Below are positions 34,897 to 44,127 of a DNA stretch of 64,000 nucleotides, in pieces. This stretch comes from Flavobacteriaceae bacterium PS02334 (GTDB taxonomy: Bacteria > Bacteroidota > Bacteroidia > Flavobacteriales > Flavobacteriaceae): positions 515,005 to 579,004 of the forward strand of contig JASCOH010000003.1 in assembly GCA_029959295.1 (NCBI GenBank), written 5' to 3'. A model generated the notes under the pieces. The model was not told where the DNA came from. It ran no database searches and saw only the letters and a program-made list of their open reading frames with translations. The position numbers were made by a program, and so were the translations under genes. Positions within the stretch are counted from its first letter, which is position 1, and each line of letters starts with the position of its first letter.

Positions 34897-36222
34897 CTAA
34901 AACTTATTATTGATGATAATTTTATTTTCACTAAATCCAATGCCTGCCAAAGCTGTAATAACATTTAGCTGGCTCAGCAGCATATCGGTTTGTGCAGTAA
35001 GTAATTTGTCTAAGGGCAGAATATTTTCCTGATATTGATCGAAGTATTTCTGATAAGTATCTTCTTTCAAGGTTTGAATTTTCTTAAAGTTTTCGAGCTG
35101 TGAAGATGCTTTTTCGTACTCCACCAACAAATTGCTATTGCGGGTTTCGTTTTCACGCAAAAAGTGAATACGATCATTTTCGGCCATTTGCCATTGCATT
35201 TTTTTCTCTTTTACCGCCGAATATTTTGAAACGGTAGTAGGTAAATCCCAACTCAAACGAAGACCAACGTAATTAAAATCAATCCAATTGGAATTTGGAT
35301 GAAAAAAGGACTCATTACTCAAGTTTTGCCAATTAAAGGAAGATACAAATCCCAAAACGGGTAACTGTTGTTTCTGTGCCGCTTTCCATTCCTGTTCTGC
35401 CATTTTTTCTCTCAGCTGATAATGGTTTACCCATAAATTGTTGTTTGCTTCTGTCAATATTTGTTTATGATCGAAATCTCGAATGTTTTGATTTAAAATG
35501 GGACTGGCTTCATTCTCAAAAAACAAAGCAAGATTTTGCTGTTGGATTTGGATATTAAATTGCAATTGCGAAAGCTGATCCTGTAATCGAATGAGGTTCA
35601 CTTCGGCTTCGTTTACATCTTGTTTTCGCACAATCCCTTCTTCAAACCTGTTGTTTACGATTGTTAAAATTTGTTTTGCAATGACGATATTCTGCTCTAC
35701 CATCTGTTGTTGTCCCTGAAACGATAAGATATTAAAGTAAATGCCGTTCAACTGGTCATAAATAGTCCATTCGTTTATTTTTTGCTGATTGGCTACCAGT
35801 TCCTGATTGGTTTTGGCAAGTTTTATACGGCTTATATTTCCAAGGTTAATAATATCGAACTGCGGTTGTATGCTGAATGTGCTGACATATTGCAACCCCA
35901 TTGTGATTTCACGAAAAGAACCGGGCAAACCGCCGAAAACTTCCGCAGGAATATAATTGGTTTGTAAATTCATATTATCAATAACCTGAGCCGATACCGG
36001 AATTCTCGGATTAAAGGCATTTCCAACTGCGGTTTTTTTGTTCAGCTCTGCTAAATTTTGCTGGATGATGTCATTCCTGAAACTGACTTTTTTCTCCTTT
36101 GCAAAGGCAAGTACTTCGTCCAGCGTATGAAATTCTTTCTTCTCCTGCGACCATACCATAACAGGCAAGAAAAGGATGACTATAAGCAATTTATGTTTGT
36201 GAATATTCACTAACTTTCTCAT
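34897..36222 (-). CDS. TolC-family outer membrane protein of the ABC exporter
   Basis: This 441-residue protein has a signal peptide (LLIVILFLPVMVWSQ) and two internal helical repeats, with RFEEGIVRKQDVNEAEVNLI and the C-terminal DQYQENILPLDKLLTAQTDML. It is the outer membrane duct for the ABC exporter. It is unrelated in detail to the TolC at 6638-8023, so the two export systems have separate ducts. Confidence 0.9.
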   Translation of the reverse strand: MRKLVNIHKHKLLIVILFLPVMVWSQEKKEFHTLDEVLAFAKEKKVSFRNDIIQQNLAELNKKTAVGNAFNPRIPVSAQVIDNMNLQTNYIPAEVFGGLPGSFREITMGLQYVSTFSIQPQFDIINLGNISRIKLAKTNQELVANQQKINEWTIYDQLNGIYFNILSFQGQQQMVEQNIVIAKQILTIVNNRFEEGIVRKQDVNEAEVNLIRLQDQLSQLQFNIQIQQQNLALFFENEASPILNQNIRDFDHKQILTEANNNLWVNHYQLREKMAEQEWKAAQKQQLPVLGFVSSFNWQNLSNESFFHPNSNWIDFNYVGLRLSWDLPTTVSKYSAVKEKKMQWQMAENDRIHFLRENETRNSNLLVEYEKASSQLENFKKIQTLKEDTYQKYFDQYQENILPLDKLLTAQTDMLLSQLNVITALAGIGFSENKIIINNKF

Positions 36223-36240
36223 TCAAAAAAATATTATAAA

Positions 36241-36822
36241 TTAGACCTTTATTAAAGCTAAAATGCTATTCATTGTTTTTTGTCCCTGAACCTCAATATC
36301 AAATTCAAAAGAAGCCAATTTCCACTTCAGCATTTGCAGCCGAAACGTACCCATAACAATATGCACAAGTTCTTCTGAAGCTATTACTGTTCTAAAAACA
36401 CCTGTCTCTTGTCCTTCCTTTATCAGGGAATTGAAACGGATGAAATTGGTTTGTAATAATTGCTGTATGGCATTTTTTACCTCATCAGAATTATCAATCA
36501 ACCCGTCTGATAAAACAATATTGATGAAGCACGGATTTTGTTTGAAATACGAAAACTGACTTTTAAAAAGTGTTGTAAACTTTTCTTCCGGTGATTGCTT
36601 TGTATTGATAATGGCATCAAAACGCTGGGTAATATTTTCTGATAAATAAGCAATTAATAGTGTTACGATTGCCTCTTTATTTTTGAAATGACGATACAAA
36701 GCACTTTCTGAAAAATGCATTTCCCGAGCCAAATTTTTAGTTGTAAGCCCTGCAATGCCGCTTTCCATCAATATTTTACCTGATGCCTTTATTATTTCCA
36801 GCTGTCTTTCAGACAAATTCAT
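36241..36822 (-). CDS. TetR-family regulator heading the ABC exporter operon
   Basis: This 193-residue protein has a TetR helix-turn-helix (TTKNLAREMHFSESALYRHFKNKEAI, about 25-50) and a ligand domain with no recognisable motif. It is the first gene of the exporter unit and would repress it; the same unit has a Crp-type site 5 upstream, so it combines activation with local repression. It could also have targets elsewhere. Confidence 0.9.
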   Translation of the reverse strand: MNLSERQLEIIKASGKILMESGIAGLTTKNLAREMHFSESALYRHFKNKEAIVTLLIAYLSENITQRFDAIINTKQSPEEKFTTLFKSQFSYFKQNPCFINIVLSDGLIDNSDEVKNAIQQLLQTNFIRFNSLIKEGQETGVFRTVIASEELVHIVMGTFRLQMLKWKLASFEFDIEVQGQKTMNSILALIKV

Positions 36823-36846
36823 TTAATCCAAACTATTTTAAAAATG

Positions 36847-36890
36847 TAAAAGTAGTTTAGCTCATTAAGCTACACTGTAACAAAGGTTAC
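36847..36890 (-). promoter_or_regulatory. Crp/Fnr-type site 5 and promoter of the TetR-exporter operon
   Basis: GTAACAAAGGTTAC at 36877-36890, centre 36883.5. TACTTTTA at 36847-36854 on the minus strand is a 7/8 match to the -7 element at the standard 29.5 bp. Confidence 0.72.
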
Positions 36891-36905
36891 ACAAATAAAA
36901 AAATT

Positions 36906-37271
36906 TTAAGCCAGGTTTTCAATTGCTTCAAACACACAATCTACTGCCATGCTAAATGCAGGCATTCCACCTGTAATCGCTGCGGTTTCGCAAACTCCAA
37001 AAAGTTCTTTCACGGTTGCTCCGGCTTTTAAGGCTCCTTTGGCGTGCAATTTTGCAGGTTCTTTGTGCATACCGCCAATCAATAGGGAAAAGTGAACCAA
37101 TTGCTGGGTTTTCTTGTCAAGTGGATTGTTGTAAATGAGTTGTTCCCGGTATTTTTCGATGATTTCTATGGCATCTGTTTCGTCTGAAAGCGCTGCCAAT
37201 TTTAATCTTTTCTCGATGTTTTCCGGAACGAAACCTAGCAGTTCTTCGTACTTTTTTCTAATGTTTTCCAT
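36906..37271 (-). CDS. Carboxymuconolactone decarboxylase-family protein
   Basis: This 121-residue protein has the AhpD/CMD helical fold, with LIGGMHKEPAKLHAKGALKAGATVKELFGVCETAAITGGMPAF. There is one Cys in the usual position but no CxxC pair, so it is not a classical AhpD disulfide reductase. Its start shares one base with the DinB-like stop, so both are translated together. Confidence 0.82.
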   Translation of the reverse strand: MENIRKKYEELLGFVPENIEKRLKLAALSDETDAIEIIEKYREQLIYNNPLDKKTQQLVHFSLLIGGMHKEPAKLHAKGALKAGATVKELFGVCETAAITGGMPAFSMAVDCVFEAIENLA

Positions 37272-37816
37272 TATCCGATTAAGGTTGAAGTGTTAGGCCA
37301 TTCCATATATTCAGCCGGATAAATTCCGTTTTGACGCATCAGCATATCCACTTGTCCTAAATGATACGAATGATGCCCGAACGTAATCCATAAAAATGCC
37401 ATTACCGTGTATTTCCGTCCCATAAAGGAAACTGTTTTGTTTAAATCTTCTTCGGTATAGCTTTTCAGGATTTCAAATCCTTTGGCAAAAACTTCTCTGT
37501 ATTTTTCCACTAATTCCTGTCCGTCTGCAATGTTTTCCAATAAAGAAGCGTTATCAGGTTTTGGAATTACCAGTCCACTTTCTCCCTCTTTCATCGCTTG
37601 AAACCAATGAATTTCTGCCAATACAAAATGACGGATTAATCCACCTATATTAATTGTATTCACACGAGTTCCGAGATACATCACTTCGTTATCAATTGGT
37701 GTACTTTTAAACACTTCATCAGGAACATCTTTCAGTAATTCCAACGTTTGAAGATAAAGTTGTTTGTGGATATTTAAGAAGCGGTTAAATTCCTGTACTG
37801 TTGTTTTATTTTCCAT
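37271..37816 (-). CDS. DinB-like metal-binding protein
   Basis: This 181-residue protein has the DinB four-helix bundle pattern, with possible metal ligands in HFVLAEIHWFQAM and FGHHSYHLGQVDMLM. Relatives include bacillithiol transferases (YfiT/BstA-like), so an action on bacillithiol conjugates is plausible but not shown. It is the first gene of a two-gene unit driven by Crp-type site 6. Confidence 0.82.
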   Translation of the reverse strand: MENKTTVQEFNRFLNIHKQLYLQTLELLKDVPDEVFKSTPIDNEVMYLGTRVNTINIGGLIRHFVLAEIHWFQAMKEGESGLVIPKPDNASLLENIADGQELVEKYREVFAKGFEILKSYTEEDLNKTVSFMGRKYTVMAFLWITFGHHSYHLGQVDMLMRQNGIYPAEYMEWPNTSTLIG

Positions 37817-37838
37817 TATTCTTGCATTTAAATTTTTG

Positions 37839-37882
37839 TAAAATTAATCGGGAACTAAAAGATACACAGTAACCATTGTTAC
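37839..37882 (-). promoter_or_regulatory. Crp/Fnr-type site 6 and promoter of the DinB-like unit
   Basis: GTAACCATTGTTAC at 37869-37882, centre 37875.5, with TAATTTTA (7/8 match) at 37839-37846 on the minus strand. Spacing 29.5 bp as at the other sites. Confidence 0.72.
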
Positions 37883-37893
37883 AGAAATAAAAC

Positions 37894-38586
37894 TTATTTC
37901 GCTTTAACAATAAATTGATACGGCAGTAAATCTACATTCACTTCAAAAGAAGTATAACCAGCTTTTTTCAATTCTGCTACTACTTCATCAATCGAAACTT
38001 TATGGTTTGTTGGAGGTCCCACCGGAACATCGGTTTTAAAGAAATCAATCACCACTAATTCTCCGTCATTTTTCAAACCTTTTTTTACTTTTGCAAAATA
38101 CTCGGCTCGATTGTCAATATGGTGATATGAATTTACGATTAACACCATATCCACTTCATTGTCTTTCAAATCAGGACTGTCAAAAGGTATTTTGCGAAGA
38201 GTGATATTCTCGATTTTGTTGTCTTCAATACGTTTTTTTAGGAAAGTCTGAAACTCATCATTTACATCGGCTGCAATTACATTTGCTCCGTGTTTGGCAA
38301 GTTTCACAGAAAAATATCCCGTTCCCGCACCAATGTCCATAATGGCTTTTCCATTGATGTCGCCTAAGTATTGCATCACCTTGTGCGGTTGCTGGTATTC
38401 GTCACGTTCTTTGGATTCGAAACGGTTAATCAAATCATCCGTAGAAGATTTGTGCATATATTCATTTGCAGAGTGTGCAGGTTTTCCGTCTCCGTGACCG
38501 TGATGCTTTTTGTTTTGATGTTCCTGTGCCATAATTGTACTGGTTGAGGCAATCGCAAGGATTGCGGTAATAATTTGTTTTTTCAT
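37894..38586 (-). CDS. Methyltransferase-fold protein with a signal peptide and His-rich segment
   Basis: This 230-residue protein begins with a signal peptide (TAILAIASTSTIMAQ), followed by a His-rich stretch (HQNKKHHGHGDGKPAHS) and a class I SAM methyltransferase domain (IMDIGAGTGYFSVKLAKHG, VIAADVNDEF, DMVLIVNSYHHI). SAM is not expected in the periplasm, so the protein may act before export, may be membrane-retained, or may have lost methyltransferase activity. It is the last gene of the TonB-receptor unit; the His-rich part could bind the copper handled there. Confidence 0.8.
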   Translation of the reverse strand: MKKQIITAILAIASTSTIMAQEHQNKKHHGHGDGKPAHSANEYMHKSSTDDLINRFESKERDEYQQPHKVMQYLGDINGKAIMDIGAGTGYFSVKLAKHGANVIAADVNDEFQTFLKKRIEDNKIENITLRKIPFDSPDLKDNEVDMVLIVNSYHHIDNRAEYFAKVKKGLKNDGELVVIDFFKTDVPVGPPTNHKVSIDEVVAELKKAGYTSFEVNVDLLPYQFIVKAK

Positions 38587-38597
38587 TTTATATTAAT

Positions 38598-39902
38598 TTA
38601 ATAATTAGACTTTTCTAATTTTTTACTCCAGAAATAAGTTCCTGTTCCAATGAGTAAATTGCTCATTCCTAATATTGTTTCAAACGGATTATTGATAAAC
38701 GCGTAGGTAATCATCCATACAGATAAAAGAATAAACACAATTTGAAACAGCGGAAATAATGGACTTTTGAAACCTTTTATTTGTTGATTTTGATTTTGCT
38801 TTCGCAATTTGAATACACCTAAAACCGTCATTAAAGAAGAAGCCGTGAGCAATATTCCGCAATAAATCATAATCTGTTCAAAGGTTCCGGTAAGCAACAA
38901 TAATGCACTGATGCCAAACTGCAACCACAAGGCTCTTTTAGGAATGCCGTTTTCCTGTGTTTGAAAGTACGACCAAAGACGATGTTCTTTTGCAATGCTT
39001 AATGTTACTCTCGAACCAACCCAGACCATAGCACTAATGCCTGAGATTAACAGTAATGAAATAGCCAACCCAAAGAAATTTCCTACTTTTTCTCCCAACA
39101 TTTGCTGTGTAGTAATGGTGCCTACGTTCAACTGTCCGGCTAAATTCTCAATCGGAACGTGTTTCAGAAAAACGTATTGCAATAAGGTGTATAAAACCGT
39201 AACCAAAACCGTTCCTCCAATAAGTGCTTTGGGTAAAGATTTTAAAGGATTTTCAAATTCTTCGGTAATATAAGCTGCCGCATTCCAGCCCGAATACGAA
39301 TAACTTACATAAATCAGTGCAATTGCAAAAGCTGTTGACGTTAATTCGGTAAAATATCCTTTTGAAGAAACAATGTCATTACCCGAATGCTCCGGCAAAA
39401 TCAAACCAACACCAATAATTATGACAATCAAAATTACTTTGAGCAAAGTACTGATGTTTTGAAATTCGGCACTCAGTTTCAAACTTCGGGTATGGATTAA
39501 TGTGATGATAGCGACCAAGGCAATACTCATCCATTTGGCATTGAAATTCCCAAATGGAAAATACTCCGAAAAAGCAATCGCAGCTAAAGCAATCGGTGCC
39601 GCAAAACCAACGGTTATCGAAATCCATCCCGAAAGATAACCGATTAAAGGATTGTAGATTTTGGACAAGAACGCATACTCTCCTCCTGATTTTGAAATAA
39701 CCGTTCCTACTTCAGCATAACTGAACGCTCCCGAGAGAGCCAAAATACCGCCTAAAACCCAAAGAGTAAGTACAACCGATGGATTATTCAAGTCTTTGAG
39801 TTGAAACCCTAAACTGGTAAATGCACCCGTGCCAATCATATTGGCAACCACAATGGCAATTCCTGTTAGCGTCGTGATTTTATGTTTGGATTTTGGCTGC
39901 AT
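38598..39902 (-). CDS. APC-family amino acid permease
   Basis: This 434-residue protein has about twelve membrane helices. The N-terminal GIAIVVANMIGTGAFTSLGF and GGILALSGAFSYAEVGTVI are typical of the APC family. It probably imports an amino acid or exchanges one. It lies between the TonB receptor and the exported methyltransferase in the unit under Crp-type site 7. The specific substrate cannot be read. Confidence 0.9.
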   Translation of the reverse strand: MQPKSKHKITTLTGIAIVVANMIGTGAFTSLGFQLKDLNNPSVVLTLWVLGGILALSGAFSYAEVGTVISKSGGEYAFLSKIYNPLIGYLSGWISITVGFAAPIALAAIAFSEYFPFGNFNAKWMSIALVAIITLIHTRSLKLSAEFQNISTLLKVILIVIIIGVGLILPEHSGNDIVSSKGYFTELTSTAFAIALIYVSYSYSGWNAAAYITEEFENPLKSLPKALIGGTVLVTVLYTLLQYVFLKHVPIENLAGQLNVGTITTQQMLGEKVGNFFGLAISLLLISGISAMVWVGSRVTLSIAKEHRLWSYFQTQENGIPKRALWLQFGISALLLLTGTFEQIMIYCGILLTASSLMTVLGVFKLRKQNQNQQIKGFKSPLFPLFQIVFILLSVWMITYAFINNPFETILGMSNLLIGTGTYFWSKKLEKSNY

Positions 39903-39905
39903 ACG

Positions 39906-41966
39906 TTAAAATTTATATTGCACGAAAACCGTAAAATTTCTACCGGCTTCATTAATCGGTACACTGGCAAAACCTTCCTGATTTCGGAATGCAAAATTTA
40001 AGTGGTTGTGGTATGTCTTATCAAAAATATTTAGCCCGGCTATTCCGATACTTAGTTTTTCAACAGGTTTATAACCCAACCGTACATCCATAGTCTGATA
40101 ACCCCCTGTTCTGATTTCTCCGAATGAATATGCCAACTCATTTTGGCTTGCTACAATGTTATACTGAATATTTCCCCAGAATTTTTCTTTTTCTATTCCT
40201 GTAGAAATACGAGCGGTGAAGGGTGGAATTAATGGTAAAGATTCATCAAAATCCTTATTTCTGGTATAGATATAAGATAAATCGGTTTTTAAGAAATAGT
40301 ATTTTCCGAAATCCAATTTAGCAGAAGCATCAATGCCTGTTTTGTAAGCATCTTTTATATTTGTAAATACTTTAGCATCAGATGCTATATCAGGCTCAAT
40401 TACTGCCGAAATATAATTTCTAAAAAAACCATAATATACAGATCCTTCAAAATGAATGGTATTGAAAAAACCATTTAGATTTTCATAACCATTTAATCCA
40501 ATTTCAAATTGATTATTTACCTCAGCTTTCAGATCTGGATTTCCGGTATAGGTATAACTATCCTGCCCGACATTGAACTGGTTGATGTATCGTTCGATCA
40601 TATTGGCAGAACGCACACCACGACCGTAAGCAAATTCTAAAAACAACCGGTCTGAAAATGCTTTTTTCACCGAAATGGTTCCACTTAGATTATGCTCTGT
40701 TCTTTTATTCAAATCATACAATGCGGAAAAATCTGCTTCCGGTTTACGAATGTCAGACATGACCATATCGTAACGTAATCCAGCGGATAAAATATAGGAA
40801 GTCAGAAAGTTCCATTTAGCTTCCGTATAAACTCCTATATCGTCAATATAAGAATCCTGCCATATAGAATTTATTCTTGTCACAGGGTTGGGTAATGGAT
40901 TACCGTTCTGCATCTTTATTAGTCTTGTGCGGTCTCCATCTCTATCAATATGCAGATAATCCATTCCGCTAAAAAAATGAAGTTTATCTGAAGTTTTCCA
41001 TTCCAATTCTGCTTTTCCACCGATAGTTGTAGAATTTACATCGGCTGCTGCTTCTGTCGCTTTTGCCGTAGTACGGTTATAATTCGTCATCAAGTGATCT
41101 ACATAACTGTAATAGGTTTTTACTTGCAGGCTTTTTAGATTTTTTCCAATATTTTCCCATTTGTAATCCAATGAAGCAATGCTGCTGTTGTCATATTCGG
41201 TATCCATAGGAAGACCTGCGTGGAGCACATCTCGTCCGAAAGCCTGTCTCCAGGACACTTGTATACGCTGGTGCGGGTTGATGTTATATCCCAGTTTGAC
41301 TCCATAATCCGTACTTCTGAATGAGGACGGAATTTCAGTGCCGTCACCATCCTTGTAATTACCATAATCTCTGTAACCAAAATTTCCGGCTACGTCAAAT
41401 TTTTGCGTTACATATTGTAGCTGAGCCATTCCTACATAGGCATTTCCATTGGTTTCGTAGCCTGAAGCCACCGAACCGTGAAAGCCGTGTTCTCCTTTTG
41501 ATGGATTGCGTGTGACCAGATTGACGATGCCCCCAAAATTTGCACCGTACCGCACACTATAGGGACCTTTAATGATTTCTATTTTCTCAATTTCTTCAGG
41601 CGAAATGTGAGAGGTAATCGGATCCATACGATTAGGACAAGCGTGCATCACTTTCAGTCCACCATCGTATTGAATATTCAATTGCTCATATTGTGCACCC
41701 CGAAATGTAGGATCCATTGCGTAATTCCCTCGTTTTATTAAAGAAAATCCATTTATGTCACTAAATAAGCCAGCTACATTTTTAGGTTGTACTATTTTTT
41801 CATTATAGTTGTTGGAAACTTTACTGAATGTGGGGTTTTCCAATCTATAACCCGTAATTATTATTTCATTGAGGATCGTTGTTTTTATAGTATCCTCTTT
41901 TTGCTCACTTTGAGCCATAGCTATATAAGGCACAATACAAAGCAAAGTCAATAGTATTGATTTCAT
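39906..41966 (-). CDS. TonB-dependent receptor of the OprC/NosA copper type
   Basis: About 686 residues from the Met at 41966, which starts a signal peptide (ILLTLLCIVPYIAMAQ). It has a plug domain and a 22-strand barrel ending in aromatic YKF. The plug carries KVMHACPNRMDPITSH: a CxxxM motif at Cys110 and Met114, which in OprC binds copper. The surrounding ACPNRMDP is typical of that receptor family. It would import copper in some form. No carboxypeptidase-like N-terminal domain of the SusC type is present. Confidence 0.85.
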   Translation of the reverse strand: MKSILLTLLCIVPYIAMAQSEQKEDTIKTTILNEIIITGYRLENPTFSKVSNNYNEKIVQPKNVAGLFSDINGFSLIKRGNYAMDPTFRGAQYEQLNIQYDGGLKVMHACPNRMDPITSHISPEEIEKIEIIKGPYSVRYGANFGGIVNLVTRNPSKGEHGFHGSVASGYETNGNAYVGMAQLQYVTQKFDVAGNFGYRDYGNYKDGDGTEIPSSFRSTDYGVKLGYNINPHQRIQVSWRQAFGRDVLHAGLPMDTEYDNSSIASLDYKWENIGKNLKSLQVKTYYSYVDHLMTNYNRTTAKATEAAADVNSTTIGGKAELEWKTSDKLHFFSGMDYLHIDRDGDRTRLIKMQNGNPLPNPVTRINSIWQDSYIDDIGVYTEAKWNFLTSYILSAGLRYDMVMSDIRKPEADFSALYDLNKRTEHNLSGTISVKKAFSDRLFLEFAYGRGVRSANMIERYINQFNVGQDSYTYTGNPDLKAEVNNQFEIGLNGYENLNGFFNTIHFEGSVYYGFFRNYISAVIEPDIASDAKVFTNIKDAYKTGIDASAKLDFGKYYFLKTDLSYIYTRNKDFDESLPLIPPFTARISTGIEKEKFWGNIQYNIVASQNELAYSFGEIRTGGYQTMDVRLGYKPVEKLSIGIAGLNIFDKTYHNHLNFAFRNQEGFASVPINEAGRNFTVFVQYKF

Positions 41967-42024
41967 TTTTTTAAAATTTGATGAATGATAAATACATTCC
42001 TTAATTAAATCAAGGAATTTCAAT

Positions 42025-42405
42025 TTAGACCATCAAATTTTCGGGTGGACGTTTGTATTTATCCAAATATGGAAAGGAATAGAAGGATTTTTTGGCAATA
42101 TTTTTATTCTTCTGTAATCTTTCGATCTTTATAAACTCTAAAGTGAATTTTTCAGTAGGAATAAAATCAGAAAAGCTGATAATAGAAATTTGTTCGGGTA
42201 TTTTTTCCTGTGTTTCTGAAGCCTCTTTTGTGGCTTTACTTAGACTGCATTTTCCATTACAATGCAGTTCCGGCTTCTCTTGATTTTCACAAAACAATTC
42301 TATATACCTTTCGGTGTCCAATAAATAAAAAGCATAATGAAACTGTGCATAGAACGTTCTAAACACTAAAGTAAAGAGGAATATGTACAAGGCTGCTTTC
42401 TTCAA
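42025..42405 (-). CDS. Small exported protein with CNGKC motif, upstream of the copper-type receptor
   Basis: This 126-residue unrecognised protein has an N-terminal signal or anchor helix (ALYIFLFTLVFRTFYA), Cys39 and a CNGKC motif (Cys49, Cys53). A similar-looking small protein often precedes metal-type TonB receptors in Bacteroidota, as I recall. A metal-binding or sensing role is possible. It is first in the unit driven from Crp-type site 7. Confidence 0.6.
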   Translation of the reverse strand: MKKAALYIFLFTLVFRTFYAQFHYAFYLLDTERYIELFCENQEKPELHCNGKCSLSKATKEASETQEKIPEQISIISFSDFIPTEKFTLEFIKIERLQKNKNIAKKSFYSFPYLDKYKRPPENLMV

Positions 42406-42433
42406 AGAAAATCTTTTGAAACCATTAATGCAA

Positions 42434-42477
42434 CAAAGTTACTTTGGCGAGATGGTATTTATTGTAACCAATGTTAC
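42434..42477 (-). promoter_or_regulatory. Crp/Fnr-type site 7 and promoter of the copper-receptor unit
   Basis: GTAACCAATGTTAC at 42464-42477, centre 42470.5, with TAACTTTG, a perfect TAnnTTTG element, at 42434-42441 on the minus strand. Spacing 29.5 bp. Confidence 0.75.
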
Positions 42478-42549
42478 AGAAGAGTACTAAGAGAGGTCTT
42501 TTCAGGCTTGTTTTTTTAAGGTCATGAGTTGCCTTTTCACAAATCACAT

Positions 42550-43797
42550 TTATTGAACTATCGTTTCTTTCATTCTTATCCAAACGATAATACCGGATAT
42601 AAGCGTAATAAACCCTGCAATGTGTACTGCCCATTCCAGTCCGAAGAAACTACCAACTATTCCAGCCATTAATGCACCGATGGCATAGCCCATATCCCGC
42701 CAAAAACGATAAACACCTAAGGATGATGCCCGCCATGTTGGATTTGCAGTATCGCTCACGGCTGCCAGTAAAGCGGGATATACCATAGCTGTACCAATAC
42801 CCAAAAATATTGAGCCAATTAAGCCCGATGTCAAAGGTTCAAACCATTCAAAACCGATAATAATATGCCCTAAAACCTGTACCAACATTCCCCAAACAAT
42901 CAAAGGTTTTCTGCCTATTTTGTCGGCTAAAGGTCCCGTAACAATTTGTCCTAATCCCCAAACCACCGGATATATGGCTTTAATCCAACCAATCCCCTCC
43001 AAACCGACTCCCATAGACATAAAAAGCAATGGAAACACACCCCAAGACATTCCGTCATTGAGATTGTTAATCATTCCTGCTTGCGAAACAGAAAACAGGT
43101 TTTTGTTTTTGAATGAAGTTTCTTTAAACACCCACCATAAGTTGGGCTTATGTGCAGTTTCGTCTGTTGATACTTGTATAGCTTCTAATTGGGCGAATTT
43201 TCGGGTGTCCCGAACCACAAAAATAGAAAGCAATAACCCAACAATGGTATAAGCTATTCCGATATAAAAAGGTTGCGGTCGTAGTCCGTAATACGATGCC
43301 AAATACCCCGTAAGCAAAGCGGTCAATCCGACGGCTCCATAACCTGCAGCTTCATTTAAGCCCATGGCTAAACCTCTGTTTTTTTTGCCTACCAAGTCAA
43401 TTTTCATATTGACGGTCATAGACCAGGCTAATCCCTGACTAATTCCAAGCAGGACATTCGCAAATAAAATCCAATTCCAAGACGGTGCAAAAGCTAAAAT
43501 AAATGGAACAGGTAAACCAAATAACCAACCCCAAATCAAAACTTTCTTTCGGGTATATTTGTCTGCCAACACACCCGAAATCAGGTTGGTAAATGCTTTG
43601 ACAACACCAAAAGCAATGATAAATGAAAAAACAACAACATCAGATTTAATATGGAATTCTTCCATTCCAACCAATGGAACAACGGTTCTTTCCAAGCCGA
43701 CCATGCCCCCCACCATCATATTGACAAGGACAAGTAAGGTGAATTGCTGCCAGTTTTCTTTTAATCCTAAGCGTATTTTTTCTTTAGTTTCAATCAT
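42550..43797 (-). CDS. MFS transporter
   Basis: This 415-residue protein has twelve membrane helices and the MFS loop motif GVLADKYTRKKVLIWG between helices 2 and 3, repeated in the second half as GPLADKIGRKPLIVWG. The substrate is unknown. It is the last gene of the YeeE-porin-Crp unit and overlaps the DUF202-type gene by 4 bp. In this setting a drug- or metabolite-exporting role is as likely as sulfur-compound transport. Confidence 0.9.
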   Translation of the reverse strand: MIETKEKIRLGLKENWQQFTLLVLVNMMVGGMVGLERTVVPLVGMEEFHIKSDVVVFSFIIAFGVVKAFTNLISGVLADKYTRKKVLIWGWLFGLPVPFILAFAPSWNWILFANVLLGISQGLAWSMTVNMKIDLVGKKNRGLAMGLNEAAGYGAVGLTALLTGYLASYYGLRPQPFYIGIAYTIVGLLLSIFVVRDTRKFAQLEAIQVSTDETAHKPNLWWVFKETSFKNKNLFSVSQAGMINNLNDGMSWGVFPLLFMSMGVGLEGIGWIKAIYPVVWGLGQIVTGPLADKIGRKPLIVWGMLVQVLGHIIIGFEWFEPLTSGLIGSIFLGIGTAMVYPALLAAVSDTANPTWRASSLGVYRFWRDMGYAIGALMAGIVGSFFGLEWAVHIAGFITLISGIIVWIRMKETIVQ

Positions 43798-44123
43798 TCT
43801 ACCTTTTCATATTTCAGCTTATAATCTCCTATATGAATTTCACTTTGTTTGATTTTTTTGTGGTTGCGGAAATAGTTGATAATGCCCACAACGAGTAAAA
43901 GCCCGGATATAACGAACAAGATATATTCAAAAATAACCGCCTCGTTACCATCAACGAGCTTGTTGACACTAAGTCCAGCCACCAAAAAATACATGGAGCT
44001 TCTTAAAAATGAAAGAAATGTCGATTGATTGGCAAGAAATGTACGTTGGATAGCTAATTCTTCTCTAAGTATCAGGTCTTTTTTGAAAGGTGAATTTATT
44101 TGTTCGCCTTTGGTTTCTTCCAT
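43794..44123 (-). CDS. DUF202 (YidH-type) membrane protein
   Basis: This 109-residue protein has two membrane helices and the family pattern ELAIQRTFLANQSTFLSFLRSSM before the first helix. Function unknown. It lies between the Crp-type regulator (4-bp gap) and the MFS gene (4-bp overlap). Confidence 0.82.
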   Translation of the reverse strand: MEETKGEQINSPFKKDLILREELAIQRTFLANQSTFLSFLRSSMYFLVAGLSVNKLVDGNEAVIFEYILFVISGLLLVVGIINYFRNHKKIKQSEIHIGDYKLKYEKVE

Positions 44124-44127
44124 AGCG

